A DNA stretch of 64,000 nucleotides. It comes from Venturia oleaginea. Taxonomy: Eukaryota > Ascomycota > Dothideomycetes > Venturiales > Venturiaceae. Below are positions 1 to 9,464 of the stretch, piece after piece; position 1 is the first letter of the stretch, and each line of letters begins with the position of its first letter. The notes under the pieces are model-generated. The model had not been told where the DNA came from. It was given only the letters and a program-made list of their open reading frames with translations, and searched no databases. The stretch is taken from the NCBI GenBank assembly GCA_013176395.1, contig JABMLP010000028.1:248001-312000 (forward strand), given 5' to 3'. Made by a program: the position numbers and the translations under genes.

Positions 1-639
1 CGGCAGAGTCGTCTGGAATAGATAATATAGAGGAGGACGATGTGGATGAAGAGTAATATGTATAGTTACGAAGTTTGTTGTCAAGAGTCGGAGCTAAGGT
101 TGTAAACACACGTTTTTTGAATATATTCCGGTCAACTTTTGGACAAGAACTGAGGTCTATATACAATCCTTTCTACACCAACGCCACCACCTTCAATTCA
201 GGCGATTGTAGGCTCAAAACAACCGGGAAGTTATAAAAATTCTAAGTACTTAACAGTATTAAGTTCTGTTTGGGCTATCTCTAACGATAAGCTTAGGAGT
301 AACGTGTATTCTGTTGTGGTAAAATATGGGAAAATAACAGGGTTTAACTCAGGGTATAGTATCCGAGCGCCGGACGGTCTATTCTAATACCTCAACTTCA
401 GAGCTAGCTGGAGTGAGTAGCACCTTACCGTTTTAGGCAAAATATTATTTATTAAGAAGCCCTGCAAACGCTGAATGCAACGCATTCAAAATCATTATAA
501 TCCGATCAGTACGAGGTTACTGAACAGGGGCGGGAAGTAGACGACCATTTTGACAACAGGTAAGGCTGAAGATCCCGCCTTGCAGCCGTTAGGGTCTAAA
601 CAACACCTCGAATTCCAGCAATCTTCCTAATAACGCAAC
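1..639. other. gene-free window edge
   Basis: No convincing reading frame or RNA gene is visible. The sequence is moderately AT-rich and lies downstream of the Myb/SANT-like gene. I see no terminal repeat here, although that gene is of a kind often found beside transposons. Confidence 0.4.
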
Positions 640-1603
640 CTACAAAAGGTCAATTCGCCTAACATTGGTATTAAAAGATGCGCAACACTTGGAAACGATG
701 GCATCCATATTCTCTGGTAGCTTTGACTTGAAGCGGAAGCACTCTCTGTACTTCTTATAGTGTGCCTTCATCGTCTCTACGTCATTCACAAGGACACCTG
801 GCTCGACGTGAGGATAATCGCGAAGAACGCCATTCTCGCGAGTCCCATTTCGAGTCCACCCAGAGCAGTGACCCGGGTTGCCGTAGTGAGCGCAATATGC
901 ATTCCAACTGTTCTTTATCGTCTGCCACTTGCTAACCAGTCTCTCTTTTGTCATAGGCGGAGCTGCCGGGTTTGTCTGCGCTTGATCTACTCCAATACAA
1001 GCGTTATCGTATGCCTCATCCTTCCAAGAAGCGCCATTCTGTAGACCACAGTTCTTTGACTCTACAAAGGAATCAATCATGGCAAGGAGGGTCGGTGATT
1101 TCCACGGATAATTCGCTTGCTTCTCCTTCTTTTTCGACGCTGACGACGAAGGCGTAGGCGTAGAACTCTCACTACGCGTAAGAGTCTTGTCTCTAGCCGC
1201 AAGGCTTCGAGCAGAAGTAGATTCGATTGTTGACCGCACTGAAACGCTTCTATCTCGTGGTTGTATACTTGGAGGTTTTATACTTAGAGGTTGTGTACTT
1301 GAAGGTTGTGTACTTGAAGGTTGTGTACTTGGAGGTGTAGGTGGAGGGAACGGCGATGTAGGACTATCGAGGGCGCTGGTAGGGTCCGGATAAGTCGACT
1401 GTAATGCTGGGTCTATTGCAGTATCTTCTTTGGCTTTCTTCTTATTCTTGCTAATACTTGGTATAGCAGTAGCAGCCCTTTTTCGAGGCTGTTTTTTGAG
1501 GCTCCTCCGCGGGCTTTTGGGAGCCAATTCCGGCGCCCTCTGGCGACGTAGAACGCCCGCCAGAGGGTACAGTTGGTTTGCGATCTCTAGAACGGCGGGT
1601 CAT
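640..1603 (-). CDS. Myb/SANT-like DNA-binding domain protein
   Basis: Probable DNA-binding protein of the Myb/SANT-like (Myb_DNA-bind_3) type, common as multicopy, often transposon-associated genes in fungi and plants. The long frame (1527-640) has no ATG at its upstream end. A 33-nt first exon (1603-1571) joined over an 82-nt GTACCC...ACAG intron (1570-1489) to 1488-640 restores one frame of 293 codons; the donor is weak, so a one-base indel in the A-run near 1480 is the alternative. The N-terminal half is basic and low-complexity, with TQPSS-type repeats. The C-terminal half carries the Myb-like signature: the tryptophan of YPWKSP, then KWQTIKNSWNAY, followed by a GWTRN segment. No partner transposase is visible in the window edge. 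Confidence 0.55.
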
Positions 1604-2012
1604 TGTATAATGCAACGTATGTAGTATGTCAAAAGTAACGATATTAGTGGTAGTAGTGATAGCTAATAACTCATCAGATTTTACCATGTTGACGCCACAA
1701 GTACGACACTAAGAAGCTAACTATCTACGCTCACCGCCGTAATGTACAGGGTATCAATTGGTCTATTTAATTCTACATATTCTAGCTGCATATTGCGCTT
1801 TTGAACACGTTAATGAATATGCGCGGCCAATATGCATTTTGAACGGCCGCGCTTAAAATCTCCATATTTGCATATTGCATAGAGTTCTCGAACACCCCCT
1901 AAGCTGCGCGCAAAAAGATCCTTCTCAAATTCAGGGTCGCCAAGAAGATTTAGCTGGCAAAAAGCGGACACGGCTTTCAATCCAAACCCATCGCACATTT
2001 TTGCAAAGATGT
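1604..2012. other. gene-free spacer
   Basis: AT-rich spacer between the Myb/SANT-like gene and the tRNA gene. No supported feature. Confidence 0.4.
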
Positions 2013-2018
2013 AAAAAA
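2013..2018 (-). terminator. RNA polymerase III terminator of tRNA-iMet
   Basis: Six T residues on the minus strand lie two bases past the discriminator base of the tRNA gene, the usual Pol III stop signal. Confidence 0.85.
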
Positions 2019-2020
2019 GA

Positions 2021-2092
2021 TAGCTCAAGACGGTTTCGATCCGTCGTCCTCCGGGTTATGAGCCCGGCGCGCTTCCGCTGCGCCATTGAGCT
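2021..2092 (-). tRNA. initiator tRNA-Met (CAU)
   Basis: A complete 72-nt cloverleaf without intron is visible on the minus strand. The 7-bp acceptor stem AGCTCAA / TTGAGCT is perfect, the anticodon stem is CCGGG / CCCGG with loop CTCATAA, and the T-arm is GACGG / CCGTC with loop ATCGAAA. Three eukaryotic initiator hallmarks are present: an A1:U72 pair, GGG:CCC at the base of the anticodon loop, and A54 with A60 in the T-loop in place of the elongator T-psi-C sequence. It therefore starts translation rather than elongating. Internal A and B boxes are intrinsic to the D and T arms. Nucleotides 26-39 match the primer-binding site of the copia element at 38388. Confidence 0.97.
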
Positions 2093-3692
2093 TGTTTTAA
2101 TTACATAGTAAGTTGGAATTGTAAATAAAGGTGTGGGTATGAGTCATAAAAATCACCCATCCCCCTTTTCCCTGCACCCCTCCCTTTCCCTCACCTGACA
2201 ATTTCGAATTCAGTCTCAACAGCAATATACCATGCTTGCCTGTGATGCGAAATTACCATTCTATATCGACTGGCTTTCTTTAGAGTGATGGAGAAGATGA
2301 AGAAGTACCGGTGGATGATGAGGAGGGTGGTTTGGTATTTATTCACGGTCTTTGATGACATCGGGTCAAGACGAGCGTCGATTTGATATTGGGAGGGTTT
2401 CTCCGAGCTACTACGTCTCGGTTCGATGGGTGCATAGATCCTGCTTTTGGTGGGTTTATGGCAATGGGATGGATTTGGTAGGGTGGATCTGGTGCGTGAA
2501 GATTTGGCCGATGATGGGATGAAAGTCGCATGTGTGGATGAGGTGGAGGCCAGGACACGGCCGACTTGAATGCGAAGGAGGATATTGGGGGTGAGTGGGA
2601 ATGAAACGACACTGAAGCAAGAACGATAAGAAAGCAAGGGCTCGAACTGGAGAAGGATCCGAAATGTTTGACAGTGGGCAACAAATGCGATAGTGCCTGC
2701 ATTCCGGAAAAACCAAACGAGCACCAGCAAAGTAGACATGCAGCTCACATATTCCCCCAGAAAAGAAATCTAGCAGAGTGAACAGATCAACCAAGCCCCA
2801 TCTCAATTCGCAAAGAACACGCCTAAATCAAGACGTCACACAAGAATCCTTAGTCCTACAAACCACATTATCCAAACTTCCAACAACATTCTCATCTATA
2901 AACTCCCCAAACCACGGCTGAACCATCAACCCCCTCCTCATAAGAACAACCACACACCTAACACTCCTCACCGCCTCAAACTTGGTTAATGTTTTGATTA
3001 GTGGAATGAGTGGTATGCGAGATGAATTGAGAAATGAGAGTGTATCGGGTCTGGAAATTTTGGTGAAGCTCGACATGCTGATATTCATGTAGATTTTCGT
3101 TGTCGAGACGGGAAATGTTGAATTCTTCGTCTACAATCCGGGGTTTGTACTACATTCTGAGATTCGGTGGTATCACTTGAGTTGGCCATGGTGCTGTGGA
3201 TAGATAATCCCTGCCGAGACAGGAAATGTTGAATGCTTCATTTACAATCCGGGTTTTGACCAGCATTCTGAGATTCGGTAGTATCACTTGATTTGGCCAT
3301 GGTGTTGTGAATCATCTATTGTCGGTGGTATGGAATTGCCAAACAAGATGGGACAGTCTCGTACTAGTGCCGATATCGGTGTACTGGATTTATGTCCTTT
3401 TGTCGGCATGGCATGTATCAGTCTGCCACTGCGGTCTTCTCGGAATTCATTCCTGTTGGAGGGAAAGACGGTGGTACGAAACTCTTGGTATCGTGTTTGC
3501 AGTCCAATCTCGAAATGGAACGGGCAGACTGAGAGAAAAAGATCGCGCATCTATATCGTCTTTAATTTAGTTCAGTCGAACAGTTAGTCACCCATGACCT
3601 CACCTTTCCAAGTACCATCTGGTACGAGTTCACGCGGCCTTCCTCTTCCAACAAACCCATCTCGAAATTACAGTCATTCTTCCTTGCAAGTC
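2093..3692. other. gene-free stretch with a local tandem duplication
   Basis: About 1.6 kb without a supported gene. Overlapping minus-strand frames around 2190-2810 have no recognisable domain, no shared frame and no consistent splice sites, so I do not call them. The only structure is the approximately 111-bp tandem duplication at 3101-3310. Confidence 0.45.
3101..3310. repeat. tandem duplication, period about 111 bp
   Basis: Two copies of a roughly 99-bp segment start near 3102 and 3213. They share GAGAC.GGAAATGTTGAAT, ACATTCTGAGATTCGGT-like and TATCACTTGA blocks and differ by scattered substitutions, mostly transitions. Neither copy is coding. Confidence 0.85.
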
Positions 3693-4697
3693 TCAACCTG
3701 TCGGGAAATCCAACCGTCTATGTAACCTCGAACAAATCTCAATGTAATCCCTCTCATTCTCCCTCGTAACAATCCCATGCCTGACTAAGAAATCAATCAT
3801 GACAACCGCACAATTGGGTTTGAACTCTTCTTTGCCCAGCGCTTGCAATACCTCTTCCACACTTTGAAGTTCAAAAGCTTCGACTTCGTCGTCGTTGGGT
3901 TTACACACCACTTCCTCTGCTTGGCTACCTTCTGCCGCACCTAGGTCAGGTGTAAGATCAAGATCGTAAACATATTGACACTCTGGTTGTAATAGCCCCG
4001 TCTCTCCTCCAGCTCTTGAGTCGCGGATGTGGAAGTAAGTTACACATCCCACTGCCTTCGCTCTCTTCCTCACCAATTCCTCAGGGAGAGACGCTTCTTC
4101 CATCGCTTCCCGAACTACACTTTCAAACGGCGCGTCACCAGCCGTTATTCCTCCAGCGACTGTATTATCCAACATACCCGGATACGTTTGTTTCGTTTTA
4201 CTCCTTCTCGGAACCCATATCTTCATTTGCTTATCCCCATCCAACTTTTTGGAGGAGGTCATGTAGGTATAAGCAGTAAGATGAACACCATAAGTCACAA
4301 CCCCAAAAAGCGGACTCGCACTTCTCTCAATTCTAAACAACTCTTCACCTCCCACGCCAAAGACAGCATACAACTCCCCCCTCCACTTATCAAGCACCTT
4401 CCAATGCCCCGTCGTCTTCATCGCTGCTGTTGTTTTGGCAATCGCCGAAGTGCGTTCAGCGGCATTGTTTCCTGTTATGAGTGTGACGGTGCGGGGAATG
4501 GCATCGGAGTCGACGTCCCAGTCGGGAAGGTTTGATAGGGTGAGGGCGACGGAGGGGAGGAGGTAGCCTAGTGTTGTTTCTGGGTGGGAGGAGATTCGGA
4601 GGTGGTAGTAGGTTGATACGTGTTGGCTGTAGAGGTCTGAGGGAGGGTAGGGGAAGGAATCGCAGGCCGATAGGAGGGAGAGGTGGGAGAAGGGCAT
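3693..4697 (-). CDS. DUF4743/Nudix hydrolase (YJR142W-like)
   Basis: A single-exon protein of 334 aa starting at the ATG at 4697; the frame extends upstream only with non-ATG codons. The N-terminal half matches the DUF4743-like domain that precedes Nudix in this family. The Nudix box is complete near residues 182-204: GGITAGDAPFES followed by REAMEEA, giving G-x5-E-x7-RE-x2-EE. A hydrophobic strand and acidic C-terminus follow. Homologues in yeast (YJR142W) and plants (Nudix 20/24) are reported to hydrolyse damaged thiamine diphosphate analogues; that assignment is from family knowledge. It lies head-to-tail downstream of RPB8 with a 420-bp gap. Confidence 0.88.
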   Translation of the reverse strand: MPFSHLSLLSACDSFPYPPSDLYSQHVSTYYHLRISSHPETTLGYLLPSVALTLSNLPDWDVDSDAIPRTVTLITGNNAAERTSAIAKTTAAMKTTGHWKVLDKWRGELYAVFGVGGEELFRIERSASPLFGVVTYGVHLTAYTYMTSSKKLDGDKQMKIWVPRRSKTKQTYPGMLDNTVAGGITAGDAPFESVVREAMEEASLPEELVRKRAKAVGCVTYFHIRDSRAGGETGLLQPECQYVYDLDLTPDLGAAEGSQAEEVVCKPNDDEVEAFELQSVEEVLQALGKEEFKPNCAVVMIDFLVRHGIVTRENERDYIEICSRLHRRLDFPTG

Positions 4698-5115
4698 TTT
4701 TGGTTGGTCGTGATGAGGGTTTTGGAGTGAAGAAAAAAAACGAGAGTGAGCTTTAAAGTCGAGGGTTATCACGTGGAATTTTATTCATAGAATATCTGAG
4801 TAACAACAGGCTTGCATTTGGCCTGCAGTCCATGATTTCCATCCGCTGTTCTGCGCGTGGGTAGGTATACCTTCTAGCTCTTACTAGGCTGCACCGCCGT
4901 CCTGGCTGTGAATTCTACCATGACGGCTTTCCAATGTGGCATCTGTGGTATCTGAACTTTTGGTTGCCGTGTCTGTCTGCCTCTCTTCCTGACAAGAGAC
5001 ATTTCCGGACGTATCCTTCGTTGGTAAATCCTGACCTCAGATCTTCTCGTTTCTGCCCTGCTGGCCCAACATTCGTGTCGTTATATCGCGTCCGTTGCGC
5101 TATCCACCTGATGCC

Positions 5116-5620
5116 TCATTTTCTGAGTAACAGATACACATCATCCACCCTCAAAGATGTAAGCTTTTTGTAAGGTCCCTCAATAAAAAGTATCAGTCCT
5201 CCGAACGACGCATACATCTTTCTGTCCGTTGATTAGCACTCTCCAACCTCCAAACCGCATTCTTCAAACTCACATGAACTCCCTCCCTCCCTTTTCAGGA
5301 CTCTCCTCCCCCTCCTCAAACCGATATACTTTGCCAAAGCACACATACTGCCACAAATCTGCCAAAGTCGACTCTCCGGTCTTATCCCTCCATGCCCCTT
5401 TCTCGTCGTCCTTGCTGCCGTCCAAATTCAGAGTTGAAACCAGTGATAATTCGATTTGTTCGCCCTCTGAAAGACGATAGAGGTCGGTGTTGATGTCGAG
5501 GAGGAATGTTGTTTGACCGTCCGTGGAAGTGCCCTTAATGCGGGCGACGCGGTCGTACTGTCCGGAGTCATGCGAGGTTAAGGTGAAGGTGTCGAGGAAG
5601 AGTTGAGAGTCTGAGGACAT
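5116..5620 (-). CDS. RPB8: RNA polymerases I, II and III subunit RPABC3 (RPB8)
   Basis: Shared small subunit of all three nuclear RNA polymerases. Two exons: 5620-5274 and 5221-5116, separated by a 52-nt intron (5273-5222) with GTGAGT donor, GCTAAT branch site and ACAG acceptor. The spliced product is 150 aa, matching the usual length of about 145-150. The N-terminal exon shows the OB-fold strands (FLDTFTLTSHD..QYDRVARI, LLDINTDLYRL) and the second exon supplies the conserved tail MYASFGGLILFIEGP...VYLLLRK. The gene is divergent from ELP4, so both transcription-linked genes share a 325-bp promoter region. Confidence 0.96.
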
Positions 5621-5945
5621 GACTGCGGTGGTTTGGTGAAGTTGAGATATGTGGGAGGGGCGTTCGGTGGTTTGCGACTGAGTTGGGTTGAGTGAACTTT
5701 TTTGCGAGGCGCGAACGAGTTATCAATCACGTGATTTTTATCAGATTAATCTCAAAATTGGAGAGGCATGTTTACCCAAACAAGATACTTTTCGCGCCTC
5801 CAGTCCTGTTCACTCGTCTTCTGGTGGTGGGTGATTGTATCCATGGATCTTGTGAAAATCTCGGGACGGTGGCGGCCTCATTATCTTAGTACGTTCCGAA
5901 ATTCAAACACCAAAAAATTCAACAGAAAACAGCAACCGAATCAAG
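5621..5945. promoter_or_regulatory. shared divergent promoter region RPB8 / ELP4
   Basis: The 325 bp between the two start codons must hold both promoters. A CACGTG motif (5729-5734) is visible, a possible bHLH/Cbf1-type site; no clear TATA box stands out. The co-regulation idea is an inference from the layout only. Confidence 0.45.
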
Positions 5946-7278
5946 ATGTCGTTCCGAAAAAGAAACATAGCCCTCTCCCAGTCTGGCGCCCCAAACACTC
6001 CATCAGCATCAAAACCAATTCCGCCGCCGGGTATCAGACCTTCTCTCATCTCAGGAACGCAAATCACATCAACCGGCACAGCATCTCTTGACAAACTGCT
6101 CGCTGTAGGAGGTCTCGCCCTCGGATCAAGTCTTCTGATTGAAGAGGAAGGGGCCACAGACTTTTCGAGTTCATTGTTGAGATGTTTTGCTGCTGAAGGA
6201 GTTTTGCAGGGCCATGCTGTCTTTGTTGTTGCGCCGGAGGGGACCATGATATTACCCGGAGAAGTGGAGGATAAGGGATCGAGGAGTAAGAGCAAGGAGG
6301 CGGAAGAAAAGATGAAGATAGCGTGGAGGTACGAGCGATTGGGAGCTTTTGAGGGAAGGGAACGAGGTATGAGAAACATCTTCGCTATCCACAATCACGA
6401 GTCAATCTCCTTCAAGTTCTCTGATATTACAGTGGTTTCTCTACTACACCGATCGCTGCCGCAATTAAACCATTAACTGTTCCTTCCTCCTTAATCTCGC
6501 ATCATAAGAAAAAGGTTTACTAAATTTAATAACAGGACTTCCACAACGACAACCAGGAGCACCCCAAACAGGCGACTCAGAAACTCCAGCTGCAGAGAAT
6601 ACCCCTTTCTGCCATACCTTTGACCTCACAAAACGTCTCTCAATTCCGTCAACAAGCATTCCGGTAGCCTACCTTTCTCCCGCTCAATCACTTTCAGAGA
6701 TATCGCCCTTCAACCAGATCCTCTCGAAACTCACTGCATATCTCGCTTCAAATCCACATACTCCAACAAGATTATTAATTCCCTCCCTTCTCTCACCTCT
6801 CTTCTATCCACCGAGTTCATCGCAACCGTACTACCTACTCGGCTTCATCCACGCCCTTCGCTCCCTCCTTCGCACCACCTCAGCACTCACGATAATTGCA
6901 TCATGGCCGTTGGCCCTCTACCCCCGGACGCTACCTCTGACTCGCTGGATCGAAACGCTACTTGATGGTGTAATCGTCCTCCAGCCATTTCCACACGCCT
7001 ATAGTATTGATTCCGAACCAACAGCTCCAACCAGTGGCGGCAATGCGAAAGATGACGAGAAGATGCAGGGGTTGCTGAGGGTGTTGAAAGCACCTGTTCT
7101 GAGCGAGCGAGGTGTTGGAGTTGGAGGTTTAGGGGTGGGGAATGGAGAGGATATGGCGTTTGCGGTTGGTAGAAAACGATTCATCATACGACCCTTTCAC
7201 CTGCCACCCGTGGAAGGTGAGGAAGAGATGGTCACGACGACGGAGGAAAAGAAAAAAGCGAAAGATTTGGAGTTTTAA
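5946..7278 (+). CDS. ELP4: Elongator complex subunit 4
   Basis: Subunit of the Elp4-5-6 RecA-like ring of Elongator, which modifies wobble uridines of tRNAs. Two exons, 5946-6366 and 6536-7278, give 387 aa, a normal length. The 169-nt intron has GTATGA donor and a TTTACTAAAT branch site about 12 nt before AACAG. Family landmarks: the N-terminal GTASLDKLLAVGG..LGSSLLIEE core, the KIAWRYERL segment before the junction, FCHTFDLTKRL near residue 165, SWPLALYPR and a C-terminal FIIRPFHLPP. No Walker A motif is seen, as expected for Elp4. Divergent from RPB8. Confidence 0.95.
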
Positions 7279-7529
7279 GGTGAGAAGATCAGGTCTTACA
7301 CGGCCGGGGAACGATTGTGTCATCGATTGAGAGTGCTTCAAGTGCTTTCTAGAACAATATCGTGTTCTAGACGAATGTATCTTGATGTACTTTGTCTTCC
7401 TTCTGACACGAAATTTTTGGGAAGTCGCAAGCGACATACTACAATATCGGAAACCTCCTGCCTATAGAAAACATTACTAGAGCTTCAACTGAAGGGCTCT
7501 TACAATTTTTGCACCTCAACAACACCATC

Positions 7530-8398
7530 ATGCCCAACCAAGACAAAAGCACGTGTGGGCCTATGGTTCTGGTCAAGGGCCGATCATTGTTATCGTCAGC
7601 TGCTGCCGCACCAGAAACGAAAGACGTAAGCACATTCACCCTAAAGCCTTCCAAGGACCTTCCCAACGTTCTGACGATGTGCAGACTATGATTAGATGGC
7701 AAACATCCGAACGTCTCTATCCCGGCCTCTGCTTCATCGACCTACCCGGCGAACTTCGCAACGCCATATATCACTTCTACCTTCCATGTGAGCGGACAAT
7801 CCGCGCGCAAGACGATGGACCTGCGCCCCGGACAGAAAACAACGACCAGCACAATCATATTTCGGCACTATTGTCCTCCAGCCAACAAATCTACGCCGAA
7901 TTCAGCGGTATCGTCTACGAGCGAGTATGCCTCCACGTTAGTACTGGGTTGGGAGAAGAGGCATTGCCAGGGGTTATTCCTCAATATGCTTCTCTTATCC
8001 GGCATGTTACCTTCGTTGAACAAACACACGGACACGAGGGGATCTACAAGGAGCACTTACTCCCTCTCTGTATCAAAGCTTTGGTACAAAGTATGCACCT
8101 GACATCTGTCATAGTTCCCGTCCCGTCGAGATGGTGGTGGTTGTACGATGAAGGGGGGGAAATTGACGTTAAGCAATGGCATACATGGAGCGTTTTACTA
8201 AGAGATGGAAGTGAGAAAGGCCGTGTCGATAGGATTCGGTTCTTTGAGAAAGTGATTCTAAGGCTACTGCCGGATGGGGAGTTGCTCCCAGGTGACCTGG
8301 AACTCGTTCTTGTTCTCGAAGACATTTTCCTTCGCACCAAAAGCAGGAGTTCGCCGAAGCCCTCGCCACTGTACGAAAAAGACACGCTCAAGCTGTAG
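7530..8398 (+). CDS. hypothetical protein with LPGELRNxIY (F-box/2EXR-like) motif
   Basis: Best model: exon 1 at 7530-7625, intron 7626-7684 (GTAAGC...GTGCAG), exon 2 at 7685-8398, 269 aa. After the intron comes FIDLPGELRNAIYHFYLP, the start motif of a large family of fungal proteins of unknown function related to F-box/2EXR proteins; nothing further is recognised. The C-terminus is uncertain. Another frame from about 8344 to 8445 encodes a helix-like EFAEALATVRKR... tail ending in TAG. It could be reached by a one-base indel in the AAAA run at 8339-8342, or by a 95-nt intron 8252-8346 with a weak GTGATT donor. Confidence 0.6.
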
Positions 8399-9464
8399 CA
8401 GCCAAAAAAGCTGAAACCTCGAAGGCGGAAGCTAGTTCTGGGAACTAGGATTTGAGTCAGTCCTTGTCGAGTCCTGCGCAATCTTCACTGACCCAAATAA
8501 GAGACTCAGACCCGACTACATATCTCACTCAGATCTGAGACCTAGCAAAGATACTTCACAGCGTATAAGAGCCACAACTCTCGTATGCTCGGAAGATGAC
8601 AAGCGCCATGGAGATACTCCATTACGGAAAAGACTTCCAAGTCTCACAAACATTACTCCCAAATAGCCATTCAATATAGAAAAACCATCCATCGACAATA
8701 CCCAAAGTTCTAACATTTGTGCGGCAGGACAGTAGCACAGAACAACCCATTTTCCGGCTTTGACTTTCTCAAAGACCGATCGATACTGATCACCCGCTCA
8801 TAACCAGGCTTCATGGATCACCCCCTTACTTATATGCGCAGATATATGTAGCTTGCAACGTCCCTCTCTCCATACGTTCCCGAATAATCTCTTATCAGTC
8901 CCGGTCTTACCCAATGCGTTCAATTGTACCTCGTCAGCTTCACCACACCACACCATCGTTATCAACAACATTCTGAAACATAGATATTTCACTGCAAAAC
9001 AAAATACCTCTGTTCATCATCATGATAACGCAACTACTAAATATCCACCCCTTATCCCTCGTGAAAACGTCTACATCGCGTTTTAATGGCCCCAGACTCG
9101 GGGCGTAGCAATCCTATTATTGTTTAGAGCGGCGCGATCTCAGTCTCAGTACTAGTGGAAGCTTAAACAATACACTTGAAAGCCTATGCCAAAACCACAC
9201 AATTGACGAGAACCGAGTAGGTCAAAATGAAACACAGGTCAGACAAGCGAGAGCAAGGGAAATCAAAGCCCCCATTTCGGTGCTCTCGAAAAACGTGCCT
9301 GAGAACTATCCTACGCAGAGAGTTCGATGTCTGTACCAGACGGTTTCAAAAACAATGTTTTCGAGCTGTCGATCCCACTATCCAAGACGCAGGACCTCAA
9401 ATCAATTTCAGCTATCGATACACCACCACCACATCTCAGGTACAAGAGGATCATCTCTCCTACG
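8399..9464. other. gene-free convergent spacer
   Basis: About 1.07 kb between two convergent genes. Apart from the possible alternative C-terminus of the upstream gene (to 8445) I see no gene, repeat or RNA structure. It probably holds both 3' untranslated regions. Confidence 0.5.

Noticed and set aside
760..1393. Plus-strand frames with CVLEGCVLEGCVLGG repeats
   Set aside because: They are antisense shadows of the TQPSS-repeat region of the Myb/SANT-like gene.
1479..1483. A-run indel as proof of an inactive Myb/SANT-like gene
   Set aside because: An 82-nt intron can join the two frames, so inactivation is not shown.
2191..2806. Three overlapping minus-strand frames of up to 185 codons
   Set aside because: No domain, no shared frame, no splice consensus; probably chance openness.
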